Notes under the pieces: generated by a model
What the model was told of the DNA's origin: nothing
The model's input: the letters and a program-made list of their open reading frames with translations, nothing else
Database searches by the model: none
NCBI RefSeq assembly: GCF_001700965.1
Contig: NZ_CP016756.1
Span: forward strand, 186,001 to 250,000
Length of the DNA: 64,000 bases
DNA from: Stenotrophomonas nitritireducens
GTDB lineage: Bacteria > Pseudomonadota > Gammaproteobacteria > Xanthomonadales > Xanthomonadaceae
Direction: 5' to 3'
Shown: piece by piece, positions 53,363 through 62,466 of the stretch
Position numbering within the stretch: the first letter of the stretch is position 1
Layout of the letters: each line of letters begins with the position of its first letter
Translations under genes and position numbers: made by a program

Positions 53363-54364
53363 TTACCGCCCGGCCTCCACAATCACCGTCGCGGTCATGC
53401 CATTGGCCAGCACCACATTTTTTGCCAGCGATCCCGCATCCAGCTTGATCCGCACCGGAATACGCTGCGCCAGGCGCACCCAGTTGTAGGTCGGGTTGAC
53501 GTTGGCCAGCAGATCACTGCCGGTCGGGCTGTCCGCATCGGTGATGCCGTGCGCGATGCTCTCGATATGACCGTGCAGCTCCTGCCCGCTCATCAGCTGC
53601 ACGCGCGTGCCGTCACCGACATGCAGGTTTGCCAGCTTGGTCTCTTCAAAATAGCCATAGACCCAGAACGAATCGGTATCGATCACCGCCAGCTTGGCCG
53701 CACCGGCCGTCGCGTAGTCACCCTGGCGCACTTCCAGATTGGTGACGTAGCCATCCACCGGTGCGCGCACCTGGGTGCGCTCCAGATTCAACGCTGCCGT
53801 ATCCAGCGCCGCCTGTGCCTGCTCCACCGCCGCCAACGCCTGCTGCTGCGAGGCGCTGGCCTGTTGGCGGCTGGCCTGCGCCTGCGCCACACCGGCGCGC
53901 GCTGCCTGCGCCGCACTGAGCGCATCGGTGCGCGATTCTTCGGAGATCAAGCTGCCGGTGATGCGCTGGCGGCGTTCGTACTGCTGCTCGTAACGGCTGG
54001 CGTTCGCGCTCTGCTGCGCTGCGCCGGCAGCCGCGACCTGGATGCTGGCGCCGGCCGCGCGCGCCGACGCCTGTGCGGCGGCCAGATTGCCGCGCGCCTG
54101 GTTCAAGGCATTCCGGTAGCGCGCCGGGTCGATCTGGTAGAGCACATCGCCGCGCTTGACCAACTGGTTGTCGCGCACCGCAACCGTAGTGACCGGGCCG
54201 GAGACGTCCGGCGCCACCCGCACCACCTCGGCACGCAGGCGTCCTTCGCGGGTCCACGGCGAATACATGTAATGGCGCCACATCGCCATTGCGATCAGAG
54301 CGGCGATGACCACCACCACGGCGGTGATGGAGAAACGAAGAAGGGATTGGACTTTGGGGGACAT
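53363..54364 (-). CDS. HlyD-family membrane fusion protein of efflux system (AaeA/EmrA-like)
   Basis: The 333-residue periplasmic adaptor has an N-terminal anchor (about 9-29), a biotinyl-lipoyl half-motif (VAPDVSGPVTTVAVRDNQLV), a long coiled-coil hairpin (about 88-190, Ala/Gln-rich) and the second half (LERTQVRAPVDGYVTNLEVR). It links the inner-membrane FUSC pump to an outer-membrane channel. Order marR-FUSC-DUF1656-HlyD on one strand; the DUF1656 gene ends 9 bp before it. Outer-membrane partner not in the operon. Confidence 0.93.
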   Translation of the reverse strand: MSPKVQSLLRFSITAVVVVIAALIAMAMWRHYMYSPWTREGRLRAEVVRVAPDVSGPVTTVAVRDNQLVKRGDVLYQIDPARYRNALNQARGNLAAAQASARAAGASIQVAAAGAAQQSANASRYEQQYERRQRITGSLISEESRTDALSAAQAARAGVAQAQASRQQASASQQQALAAVEQAQAALDTAALNLERTQVRAPVDGYVTNLEVRQGDYATAGAAKLAVIDTDSFWVYGYFEETKLANLHVGDGTRVQLMSGQELHGHIESIAHGITDADSPTGSDLLANVNPTYNWVRLAQRIPVRIKLDAGSLAKNVVLANGMTATVIVEAGR

Positions 54365-54373
54365 GGGAGATTC

Positions 54374-54571
54374 TCAGAAGAGCAGCAGGCCGAAGCCACC
54401 AAACAGGCAGATGAAGATCGCGGTGCGGAACAAGGCCGGGTGCCAGACACCGCGGTACCAGCCGCGACGGCCGGCAATCGTGTCCAGGGCCCACACCAGT
54501 ACGCAGACAAGCAGGAACAACAGCAGCAGACCGGGAAACAGTGTTCCTGCGAATGCAATTTCAATGGGCAT
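54374..54571 (-). CDS. DUF1656 small membrane protein (AaeX-like)
   Basis: The 65-residue protein has two transmembrane helices (about 10-29 and 48-64) separated by GRRGWYRGVWHPALFR, the AaeX/DUF1656 pattern starting MPIEIAF. Its ATG overlaps the end of the FUSC gene by 11 bp, suggesting coupling. It is probably an accessory subunit of the efflux pump. Confidence 0.9.
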   Translation of the reverse strand: MPIEIAFAGTLFPGLLLLFLLVCVLVWALDTIAGRRGWYRGVWHPALFRTAIFICLFGGFGLLLF

Positions 54572-56711
54572 GGACAGGGCTCTCCTTGGTCGGTTCGGAC
54601 GCAGTGATATAGGCCGCCATGACCGAGCGGTCATCCACCATCGCCAGGCGAACCAGGCGCAGATGCAGCAGCACGCGCGCCGCCACACCGCGCTCTCCGG
54701 CCTGTTCGCGGGCCAATGCCACCGCCGCTTCCAGCGCCCGGTCAGCCCGCTGCCACCCATCCACGCTTGGCAGGGTGAAGAATGCGGACAGGGCCTGCAC
54801 CACCGCGTCCACCCGCTGGTGCAGCAGGGTGAATGCCGGCTCATGCGCCACGTCGTGACGCAGATGGATCAATGCCCGGCCGGTCTCGTTGACCGCCAAG
54901 GCCCAGGCCAGCTGCTCGCTGGATTCGCTGCTGCCCGGCGCGGTGTGCATGACGATCTGGTGCAGCAGGTCGCTGTTGCTGCTTTCAAAACGCTGCTGGA
55001 GGCCGCGCAACGGTGCCTGCGCGGCCAAGCGTACCTGCGCACGCAGGCCGGCCATCTGTCGCCGCCGCAGCCAGGCGGTTCCCACCAATGGCGGCATCAG
55101 CGCAAAACTCAGCACGGCTGCGCCCATCGCGAACATGTGCGAGGTGCCTTCGTTGAAAAAACGCAGCGGGTCGAAGCTATGCACGCCGCTGATGGCCAGC
55201 ATGTTGACCAGCCCCAGCGTATAGCCCAGACCAAATACCGTCAGCTTGGGACGACTGACCAGGTACGGCCCGATCAGGAAGAACGGCAGCAGGCCGGCAA
55301 CCAGCAGCGTATAGCCCTCCATCCTGGTCAATACCGCGTAATCGCACACATAGGCCGCAAGCACACCGACCAGATAGCCCCAGGCGACCTTGCCGGTCAT
55401 CCGCGCCGCACTGGGAACCGTGGCGAACAGGCCGGAAAAGATGGTTGCCAGCAGCATCACGTTGACCGCCATCGCCCAGCCACTGGCAGCCCACAACGCG
55501 CCCAGCAGCAGCATGGTGATGGCGGTGCGGATGAAGGCCACCGCGGCGCCCAGATAGTCATTGCCGCGCACGAAATGCGCACGCGCATCTTCCTGGGTTG
55601 GCGCAACCTGCAACGTCAGCTGGCCGCGCGCAAGCACGTATTGCTCCAGTTCCTTGACGAAGCGGCGCAGCAACTCGGCACCCACGGCAAAATCCTCAAT
55701 CCTTGCCGCATCGGCCAACACCGTACGCAGCTGTGCTGCGTGCGCCGGGAGCCCTCTGCGCACTGCATGGATCTGCGCGGCAAGCTGCTCGGGCTGCTGC
55801 GGATCGCCAGCCTGCAACGCTGCACCCAACGGCTGATACAGGGTCTGCAGTGCCCGCCCTACCGCCGGGTCCGGCTGGCGCAGCAGGCGGTTGATCAGGT
55901 GATGCAATGACTGAAAACTGGTGGACGCGGCCATGAAGCGTTGGTTGAAACGCTGCAGGTGGGCGCTGCGTGCCCGCGCCTCGGGGTCTTCGAAAATCAC
56001 TGAACTGCGCAGGTCTTCCAATGTCACCGCATCACGCACCACGCGCAGGTGGGCCTGTTCCATCTGCCCGCGCGCCGTCTCGCCAAGCAGGGCGCCGCGC
56101 GTGAAATCAAGAAAGCTGCCGTACTGGCTGGACACCGCCGCGCGCAGGGTATCGCGCAGGCGCACCGGGAATATCGTGTCGCTGATCACCGCGGTTACCA
56201 GCAGGCCAAGCAGCACCTCGCTGATACGCGCCACCGCCGAATCAAAGATCTGGCCCGGATGGGTGGAGATGACGGGCAAGGCAATGATCGCAGCGGTATA
56301 ACCGGCCAGCACGAAGGCATAGGACTTGAAGTTGCGGTGCAAGGTGGCGCCGGCGGTACAGCCGGCGATCCACAGTGCCATCAACACCAGGAAGGGCTCA
56401 CGCTGCTGCGGGAACAGCCCCACGATCAGCAATGCGGCGGCCGCGCCGACCAAGGTGCCCAGCACCCGGTAGAACGCCTTTGCCAGGACCATGCCGCTCT
56501 GCCGGTGCATCACGATGACGGTGGTCATCATCGCCGTGCCCGGCTGTGGCAATTGCAGGCGCATTGCCAGCCAACCGGTGAGAAAGAACGCCACCGTGGT
56601 CCGCAATACGAACAGCCAGGTATCTCCCTCGCCTTTCAGGAACCCGGCCATTCCCGCATGCCAGGGCGTTGCCGTGGCCTGCGTGTTTACTGTCGTGGAA
56701 GTAGCGGCCAT
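54561..56711 (-). CDS. FUSC-family aromatic acid efflux permease (AaeB-like)
   Basis: The 716-residue protein has two blocks of transmembrane helices (about 27-170 and 370-510), each followed by a cytosolic helical domain, as in AaeB/FUSC transporters (WLFVLRTTVAFFLTGWLAMRLQLP; GTAMMTTVIVMHRQSGMVL). AaeAB exports hydroxylated aromatic acids such as p-hydroxybenzoate; the substrate here is not known. The gene starts 7 bp after marR and overlaps the DUF1656 gene. Confidence 0.93.
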   Translation of the reverse strand: MAATSTTVNTQATATPWHAGMAGFLKGEGDTWLFVLRTTVAFFLTGWLAMRLQLPQPGTAMMTTVIVMHRQSGMVLAKAFYRVLGTLVGAAAALLIVGLFPQQREPFLVLMALWIAGCTAGATLHRNFKSYAFVLAGYTAAIIALPVISTHPGQIFDSAVARISEVLLGLLVTAVISDTIFPVRLRDTLRAAVSSQYGSFLDFTRGALLGETARGQMEQAHLRVVRDAVTLEDLRSSVIFEDPEARARSAHLQRFNQRFMAASTSFQSLHHLINRLLRQPDPAVGRALQTLYQPLGAALQAGDPQQPEQLAAQIHAVRRGLPAHAAQLRTVLADAARIEDFAVGAELLRRFVKELEQYVLARGQLTLQVAPTQEDARAHFVRGNDYLGAAVAFIRTAITMLLLGALWAASGWAMAVNVMLLATIFSGLFATVPSAARMTGKVAWGYLVGVLAAYVCDYAVLTRMEGYTLLVAGLLPFFLIGPYLVSRPKLTVFGLGYTLGLVNMLAISGVHSFDPLRFFNEGTSHMFAMGAAVLSFALMPPLVGTAWLRRRQMAGLRAQVRLAAQAPLRGLQQRFESSNSDLLHQIVMHTAPGSSESSEQLAWALAVNETGRALIHLRHDVAHEPAFTLLHQRVDAVVQALSAFFTLPSVDGWQRADRALEAAVALAREQAGERGVAARVLLHLRLVRLAMVDDRSVMAAYITASEPTKESPVHAH

Positions 56712-56718
56712 GGCGTGC

Positions 56719-57213
56719 TCAGTTGGCCTCGACGCCGGCCAGCATCTTCTTCAACAGCACCTCGAGCTGCTGTTGTTCGCCCGCGTCCAGGCCCTGTACC
56801 TGCATGACCAGCAGCTCGCCCATCTTCGGCAACAGGCTCTGGATGCAGGCCACGCCGTCACTGGTCAGGTGCAGGCCGAGCTTGCGCCTGTCGCTGCTGT
56901 CGGGAATACGCTCCAGCAGGCCCTTGTTGCACAGCTGATCGGTGAGCCGGGTGATGTTGGCTGACTTTTCGGTGGCCGCACCGGCCAGCTCCGACGGGGT
57001 CAGCGGGCGCCCCGGCGTGCCATACAGCATCATCAGGATGTTGTATTCGGCATGGCTCAGGTCGAACTCGCGCAGTACCCCGTTGGCACGGTCATGGACC
57101 GCCTTGTAGACCCCCTTTATCAGCCGCACCAGCACCGCCGGCTCGCGCGGGAAGCCGGGCCACCGCTTGCAGGTGGCATCAATCCGGCTTTCGGTCACGT
57201 TAAAACTGCTCAT
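56719..57213 (-). CDS. MarR-family transcriptional regulator
   Basis: The 164-residue protein has a winged helix-turn-helix (LSHAEYNILMMLYGTPGRPL, LAGAATEKSANITRLTDQL, ERIPDSSDRRKLGLHLT wing) and dimerisation helices at both ends. It is probably the repressor of its own operon, derepressed by the aromatic substrate, as is usual for such marR-efflux arrangements. The region upstream (57214-57300) is AT-rich and likely contains promoter and operator; I could not define a clear palindrome. Confidence 0.93.
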   Translation of the reverse strand: MSSFNVTESRIDATCKRWPGFPREPAVLVRLIKGVYKAVHDRANGVLREFDLSHAEYNILMMLYGTPGRPLTPSELAGAATEKSANITRLTDQLCNKGLLERIPDSSDRRKLGLHLTSDGVACIQSLLPKMGELLVMQVQGLDAGEQQQLEVLLKKMLAGVEAN

Positions 57214-57301
57214 GGTCGTCGGCTCATCCAGGGTCGAGCCGAATAATACACAACTGAAATATAAACTTCTAAAACACTTTTGCGGTTACAGCGTTCCGGA
57301 T

Positions 57302-58420
57302 TCAGCGCGGTGCCAGATACCCTGCCCGCACCCCGCGCGGGGACAGCACCAGTTGCCACAGCTGCGAATGCCGGGTGCGGAAGGTCGCCATCGAGGCGGC
57401 CAGGTAGAAGCGCCACATGCGCCGGAAGCGTTCGTCGTAGCGTGGGTCCAAACGATCCCAGGCGGCTTCGACGTTATCGCGCCAGGCCTGCAGGGTGCGG
57501 TCGTAGTCGGTGCCGAAGTTTTGCCAGTCCTCCAGCACGAACAGCCCTTCCATGGCGTGGGTGATCTGTGCTGCCGAAGGCAGCATCGAGTTGGGGAAGA
57601 TGTATTTGGCGATCCAGGGGTCGGTGCGGTCGCGGCTGATGTTGGTGCCGATGCTGTGCAGCAGGAACAGGCCTTCCTCGCCGAGGCAGCGGCGCGCCAC
57701 TTCAAAGTAGCTGCGGTAGTTCTTGACCCCGACGTGCTCGAACATGCCCACCGACAGGATGGCGTCGAAGGGTTCATCCAGCTCACGGTAATCCTGCAGG
57801 CGGATCTCCACCGGCAGGCCGGCGCACAGCTGCCGGGCAAACCCGGCCTGCTCCTGCGAAATGGTCACGCCCACGCCCTGTACGCCGTAGCGCTCGGCCG
57901 CGTACTTGAGCGCCTCGCCCCAGCCACAACCGATATCCAGCACGCGCATGCCCGGGCGCAGGTCAAGCTTGCGGCAGATCAACTCCAGCTTGGCTTCCTG
58001 TGCCTCGTCCAGGCTGCTGGCGTTGCGCCAGTAACCGCAGCTGTAGACCAGGCGTTTACCCAGCATGGCATGGTAGAGGTCATTGCCCAGGTCGTAATGG
58101 CGCTTGCCTACCTCGTAGCTGCCCTGCCCGCTCTGCAGATTGAACAGCTTGGCCTTGAGCGCATCCCAGACCTCGCCACCGCCGTGCACGCGCTCGTCCA
58201 GGCGAGCGTCCAGCAGATGAGTGAGCAGGCCATCGAGCGAATGGGCCTGCCACCAGCCTTCCATGTAACTCTCGCCCAACCCCAGTGAGCCATCGGCCAG
58301 CACCCGCGCGTAAAAGCGCGGGTCGAGGATGTCCAGGTCCTGCGGCCGATCCCCACCGGGGGTGATGTCGGCCTCCTGCAGCAATGCTTCCACACGACGT
58401 TGCAGCCCCGCATCCATCAC
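57302..58420 (-). CDS. cfa: cyclopropane-fatty-acyl-phospholipid synthase
   Basis: The 372-residue SAM-dependent enzyme adds a methylene bridge to unsaturated fatty acids in phospholipids. Features: GESYMEGWWQAHSLDGLL, YDLGNDLYHAMLG, the SAM motif VLDIGCGWGEALKYAAERYG, and FEHVGVKNYRSYFEV with FPNSMLPS. Length is close to E. coli Cfa (382). Two ATGs (58420, 58417) can start it. It ends 89 bp before marR on the same strand. Confidence 0.95.
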   Translation of the reverse strand: MMDAGLQRRVEALLQEADITPGGDRPQDLDILDPRFYARVLADGSLGLGESYMEGWWQAHSLDGLLTHLLDARLDERVHGGGEVWDALKAKLFNLQSGQGSYEVGKRHYDLGNDLYHAMLGKRLVYSCGYWRNASSLDEAQEAKLELICRKLDLRPGMRVLDIGCGWGEALKYAAERYGVQGVGVTISQEQAGFARQLCAGLPVEIRLQDYRELDEPFDAILSVGMFEHVGVKNYRSYFEVARRCLGEEGLFLLHSIGTNISRDRTDPWIAKYIFPNSMLPSAAQITHAMEGLFVLEDWQNFGTDYDRTLQAWRDNVEAAWDRLDPRYDERFRRMWRFYLAASMATFRTRHSQLWQLVLSPRGVRAGYLAPR

Positions 58421-58434
58421 TGACCTCCTGTGGT

Positions 58435-59262
58435 TCAGGGGTGTGCGAACAGCCCCCGGTAATCCGCCGCCACATGCGGCAACAACACCGCAGCCGGGAC
58501 ATCCACGGTCTGCGTGCCATCGGAATACGGCCCCACCTGGTACGGCGGGAACACGAAACGCAATGCGGAAATCTTGCCTGCCGCATCCATCACCGGCTGG
58601 AACTGGCTGAAGTTGGTGGCGTCGGCCGCAGTGCCTTCATCGATCATCTTGGACAGGTTGCGGACCTGGGCCTGCTGCTCCTCCGGCGACATGTCTTCGC
58701 CCTGCGCGCGCACCGTTGCCTGCTCCAGCAGTTTGTCTTCGGTGAAGTCGCTGATCGCCTGCCAGCCCTTGGCACTGGCCACAAGATCCTCCGCCTTGAG
58801 CAGGCGCTGCTGCTCGGGCAGCCACACGAAGCGGGCCACCAACGGTTGCCCATGCGCGCCGCCGGTATAGCTGCTGCCATCGGCGGATACCGCGACCACT
58901 GCGGGCGTCTCGACCAGCATGTCAAAGGCAAGCGACAACTCATACGGCGCGGTGGGCTTGTCGTTGCCCAGCTCGGACACCGACTTCAACAGGTCTGCCT
59001 TGGCGTGGCCGGCATACTCGCTCAATGCAGCCGCCAGCCCCGGATACTTCGCGGCGGCCGGCGGGTAGCTGATGCCGATGACGTAGCTGGGGGTGTTTTC
59101 AATCACATCGCTCAGCTCGGCGGCCGCTGGCGCAGCCGCTACCGGCGCCTGCACCGGTTCGGCGGCCGGCGTGGCCGGCACCGCCTGCTCATCCTGCTTG
59201 CACCCCGCCAACGCCAGCAGCAATACCGCTGCAGCAGACGATCCCCATACCAACCTGTTCAT
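58435..59262 (-). CDS. lipoprotein with DUF4163/DUF3298 domains
   Basis: The 275-residue lipoprotein has a signal with lipobox LLALAGC (Cys21), an Ala/Pro-rich linker, then a domain starting SYVIGISYPPA and a C-terminal part (LRFVFPPYQVGPYSDGTQTV, ADYRGLF) typical of DUF3298, found in RsiV-type proteins that bind lysozyme. Here it lacks the sigma-binding part, so it is a stand-alone envelope protein of unknown role. Same strand as cfa, 15 bp upstream of it. Confidence 0.85.
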   Translation of the reverse strand: MNRLVWGSSAAAVLLLALAGCKQDEQAVPATPAAEPVQAPVAAAPAAAELSDVIENTPSYVIGISYPPAAAKYPGLAAALSEYAGHAKADLLKSVSELGNDKPTAPYELSLAFDMLVETPAVVAVSADGSSYTGGAHGQPLVARFVWLPEQQRLLKAEDLVASAKGWQAISDFTEDKLLEQATVRAQGEDMSPEEQQAQVRNLSKMIDEGTAADATNFSQFQPVMDAAGKISALRFVFPPYQVGPYSDGTQTVDVPAAVLLPHVAADYRGLFAHP

Positions 59263-59324
59263 GCCCTGTCATCCCTTGAAGGTTTTGTGCGGCCGCCCGG
59301 TCGGGCTTGGCCATGCCAGCACGA

Positions 59325-59615
59325 TTATCCCAGCAGGTCCGCATATTCGCCATGACGTTGCAGGAAGGTCGCCGCATAACTGCAGGCAGGCACCACCTTC
59401 CAGCCCGCAGCGCGTGCATGCTCCAGCGCGAACCGGGTCAACTGCGCGGCGATGCCACGGCCACCGATGGCTTCGGGCACCACGGTGTGGGTGATGACCA
59501 TCACCCCGTCGCGCCGTTCGTAGTCCAGTACTGCAAGCGTGCCATCCACCACGGTCTGGAACCGCTGCGCGGCGGCGTCGTGTTCGATGTTTGCTGATGA
59601 TGGGTTGTTGGTCAT
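59325..59615 (-). CDS. small GNAT N-acetyltransferase (YjdJ-like)
   Basis: The 96-residue protein is of the short GNAT type: FQTVVDGTLAVLDYERRDGV, ITHTVVPEAIGGRGIAAQLT (acetyl-CoA loop) and GWKVVPACSYAATFLQRH with the reactive-looking cysteine. AGGAG lies 5 nt before the ATG at 59615; the longer frame to 59732 is rejected. Substrate unknown. Confidence 0.9.
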   Translation of the reverse strand: MTNNPSSANIEHDAAAQRFQTVVDGTLAVLDYERRDGVMVITHTVVPEAIGGRGIAAQLTRFALEHARAAGWKVVPACSYAATFLQRHGEYADLLG

Positions 59616-59755
59616 GGCTGCTCCTGCAGGCGAAGGATGGAGTGAAGACGGGGTGATGACGCGCAGGACCGGACAGGAACGCCGCTGTACGTCACTTTTC
59701 GACATCGTCTCCGACCACGCCCGCGCAATCAAACCCTGAACTGCGTCTCAAAAGC

Positions 59756-59771
59756 TGGCACGGCTTTTGCT
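59756..59771 (+). promoter_or_regulatory. sigma-54 (RpoN) promoter
   Basis: TGGCACG-GCTT-TTGCT matches the -24/-12 consensus (TGGCACG-N4-TTGCW) exactly, with GG and GC separated by 10 bp. Transcription would start near 59782, about 30 nt before the small ORF at 59812. No bound-activator site was identified. Confidence 0.8.
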
Positions 59772-59811
59772 GTGTACACCTGTAAACAACAGACAGCAGT
59801 CGAGGTGCCCC

Positions 59812-59976
59812 ATGTTCGACAACGACAACACCGTCCAGATCCCGTCCAACGACCATGACGCCACCCTGCTGGAGGGCCTGTTCCAACTGACCGTCGCCGG
59901 CGATACGAACGGCTGGGAATTCAAGAAGATCGACAGCGAGGTCTATTCGCGCCTGCTCGACAGCTACGCGGCCTGA
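59812..59976 (+). CDS. small acidic protein behind a sigma-54 promoter
   Basis: The 54-residue product (MFDNDNTVQIPSNDHDATLL..., ending SRLLDSYAA) is acidic and soluble, without a signal peptide. GAGGTG lies 4-9 nt before the ATG at 59812; the frame extends upstream to 59767 but that start overlaps the promoter. It is flanked by a consensus sigma-54 promoter and a hairpin terminator, so it looks like a complete monocistronic unit. No family recognised. Confidence 0.7.
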   Translation: MFDNDNTVQIPSNDHDATLLEGLFQLTVAGDTNGWEFKKIDSEVYSRLLDSYAA

Positions 59977-60035
59977 GCCAGCCCGAGGTTCCCGTGCAGC
60001 GTCGGCCCAGCTTGCCAGTGCGGTGAGCAATACAG

Positions 60036-60059
60036 CGCCGGCCAGGCTGGCCGGCGTTT
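60036..60059 (+). terminator. terminator of the small ORF
   Basis: CGCCGGCCAG-G-CTGGCCGGCG (8-bp effective stem, 5-nt loop) followed by TTTCC, 60 bp after the small ORF; it may also serve the convergent rhomboid gene. Confidence 0.7.
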
Positions 60060-60094
60060 CCGCATACGGAACGCCGCCCGTTCCATCCCACCGA

Positions 60095-60715
60095 TCAGAA
60101 GCGGAAGGTGGGGTTCATCAGACTCTGCAGGAAATGCTGCAGCAGCTCCGGCTCCATGATCAGCATGAACATCACGCCGAAAGCGGCACCGGCCAGGTGC
60201 GCGCTGTGGTTGACGTTGTCGCCGCCCTTCTTGTCCATCCAGATGCTGTAGCCGACGTAGAAGGCGGCATAGATGATGGCCGGCGCCGGGATGAACATCA
60301 CCAGGATCAACTTCCAGGGTGCGACCAGGATGTAGGCGAACAACACCGCCGAGACCGCACCTGACGCGCCCAGGCTCAGGTAGTTGGGGTTCTTCTGGTT
60401 CTTCAGGTAAGTGGGCAGGATCGAGACCACCAATGCCGCCAGGTAGAACAGCGGATATACCCACCATTGCCCGGTGATGCCGAGCATGATGACCTCGATC
60501 GAACGGCCGAAGAAGTACAGGGTGACCATGTTGAACAACAGGTGCCCGAAGTCGGCATGGATGAACCCGTAGGTCACCAGCCGGTCGTACTGCTTGTGCT
60601 TGTCGATGGCCGGCGGCCACAGGATCAGCCGGTCCGCCAGCTTGCGGTTGTTGAACGCCATCCACGACACCAGCGCGGTGATGGCGATCAGGATCAGAGT
60701 GATGATTCCTTGCAT
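60095..60715 (-). CDS. rhomboid family intramembrane serine protease
   Basis: The 206-residue six-helix protein has the catalytic serine S118 in LGASGAVSAVLFAY and histidine H173 in NHSAHLAGAAFG, with H58/N62 (HLLFNM) in TM2. It cleaves membrane proteins within the bilayer; substrate unknown. The ATG at 60715 is 2 bp after the stop of the peptide transporter gene, so the two are likely cotranscribed. An open frame extending to 60901 within the transporter is not used. Confidence 0.93.
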   Translation of the reverse strand: MQGIITLILIAITALVSWMAFNNRKLADRLILWPPAIDKHKQYDRLVTYGFIHADFGHLLFNMVTLYFFGRSIEVIMLGITGQWWVYPLFYLAALVVSILPTYLKNQKNPNYLSLGASGAVSAVLFAYILVAPWKLILVMFIPAPAIIYAAFYVGYSIWMDKKGGDNVNHSAHLAGAAFGVMFMLIMEPELLQHFLQSLMNPTFRF

Positions 60716-60717
60716 GT

Positions 60718-62286
60718 TCAAACAGCCCGGTAGTTGTCGACCATCTTGTAACGGCGCGCATAGATGCCAAATGCCAACGCCGCGATGAACGCAAAGCCGG
60801 CAAAGAAGAACATCAGGAAAGCCGTCTCGCTCAAGCCGGTGCTGGCGATGCGGTCGGTCACTGCATGGTTGCGCACCGCTGCGTTGGACAGCAGCACCCA
60901 CAGGTTACCGATGGTGGTGGTCAGGTTCCAGAAGCTCATCACCACGCCCTTCATCGAGGGCGGCGCCTGGCTGTAGGCGAACTCAAGGCCGGTGGCCGAC
61001 ACCAGCACCTCACCGAAGGTGAGCAGCGCATACGGCAGGATCTGCCAGAAGATCGACATGGCGTCGCCGCCGTCCATCACCATCTGGATGCAACCCACCA
61101 CGATCCAGGCAAGGCCGCTGAAGGCGATGCCGGCGGTCATCCGCCGCAGTGCGGTCGGCTCGAAGCCGAAGCGGCGCAGCGCCGGGTACAACACCAGGTT
61201 GTTGAACGGGATGAGGATCATCACCAGCAGCGGGTTGAGCGCCTGCATCTGCGAGGCGGTGAACCAGCTCGGCATGCTCATCTGCTGGCCCTGCAGCACC
61301 CAGGTCGACGCCTTCTGGTCGAACAAGGAGAAGAACGGCGTGGTCAGGGCGAAGATCACCAGCACCTTGAGCACCGAGCGTACGCCTTCCACGGCCGCCT
61401 CCGGGTGCACGACCCGGGCGCGGTCCAGCTGCAGCATGGTGCCGCCACCGATACCGGCCAGCACCGCCACCAGCGCCAGGCACAGGCTGATCACGATGCC
61501 TAGGCTCGGCACCAGCGCGAACGAAGCCAGTGCCAGCACCACGCCCAGCACCGCCACCACCAGACCCATGCGGCCCTGGCCCGGCGCCTGCGCCAGCAGC
61601 GCGGTGCGCACCACGTTGGCGAAGGAATGCGGATCCTTGGGCGGCAGCGGCACCAGTACATAGCGCTTGCGGCCCAGCCAGAATACGAAGGTGGCCACGA
61701 ACATCAGGATGCCGGGAATGCCGAACGCCCACTGCGGGCCCAGGTTCTTCAGTGCCAGCGGGATCAGCAGCGAGGCGAACAGCGAACCGAAGTTGATGAT
61801 CCAGTAGAAGGCGTCGAATACCACCTTGGCCAGGTGCTTGTTGCCCTGGTCGAACTGGTCGCCCATGAACGAGGCCACCAGCGGCTTGATGCCACCGGCA
61901 CCCAGCGCGATCAGCCCCAGGCCGAGGAAGAAGCCCTGCCGGCTGTCCTCGAACAACGCCAAGCATAGATGGCCGACGCAGTAGATCAGGCTGAACCAGA
62001 GAATGGTGTGGTATTTGCCGAAAAAGCGGTCAGCCAGCCAGCCACCGAGCAGCGGGAAGAAATACACGCCGATCATGAAGCTGTGCATGATGTCCTTGGC
62101 CTCACCTGCACGGCCTTCGGAAGTGATCTCCTGCAACAGCAGCGAGGTGATCAGGAACTGCACCAGGATGTTGCGCATCCCGTAGAAGCTGAAGCGTTCG
62201 CACGCTTCGTTACCGATGATGTAGCCGATCTGGCGCGGCATCTTTGCCTTGGGGTCCGGGGCTGCTGCCACGTGATTGGTCGTCAT
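60718..62286 (-). CDS. POT-family proton-dependent oligopeptide transporter
   Basis: The 522-residue transporter has about 12-14 helices and the family signatures: NEACERFSFYGMRNILVQFL (ExxERFxYY-type), LGAGGIKPLVASFMGDQFDQ and FYWIINFGSLFASL. It imports di- and tripeptides with protons (DtpA/B type). It is followed by the rhomboid gene 2 bp later on the same strand. Confidence 0.95.
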   Translation of the reverse strand: MTTNHVAAAPDPKAKMPRQIGYIIGNEACERFSFYGMRNILVQFLITSLLLQEITSEGRAGEAKDIMHSFMIGVYFFPLLGGWLADRFFGKYHTILWFSLIYCVGHLCLALFEDSRQGFFLGLGLIALGAGGIKPLVASFMGDQFDQGNKHLAKVVFDAFYWIINFGSLFASLLIPLALKNLGPQWAFGIPGILMFVATFVFWLGRKRYVLVPLPPKDPHSFANVVRTALLAQAPGQGRMGLVVAVLGVVLALASFALVPSLGIVISLCLALVAVLAGIGGGTMLQLDRARVVHPEAAVEGVRSVLKVLVIFALTTPFFSLFDQKASTWVLQGQQMSMPSWFTASQMQALNPLLVMILIPFNNLVLYPALRRFGFEPTALRRMTAGIAFSGLAWIVVGCIQMVMDGGDAMSIFWQILPYALLTFGEVLVSATGLEFAYSQAPPSMKGVVMSFWNLTTTIGNLWVLLSNAAVRNHAVTDRIASTGLSETAFLMFFFAGFAFIAALAFGIYARRYKMVDNYRAV

Positions 62287-62466
62287 CTCAGGGCGATCCG
62301 TGAATACAAAGGTTGCAAGCGTAACGCATCAGGCCCCGAAACCAGAGCAGCCGCCAGCCGGTAAAACGCCTACCGCCCGTACAGGTAAAGCCTTATTCCA
62401 AAGGCCTGCACAACCCCTCTACACACAAGGTATTAGCATGAAAATCCCTCATCTTGAGGCGTTGCA

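Noticed and set aside
57214..57300. Possible MarR operator palindrome upstream of marR
   Set aside because: The region is AT-rich, but I could not find an inverted repeat longer than chance.
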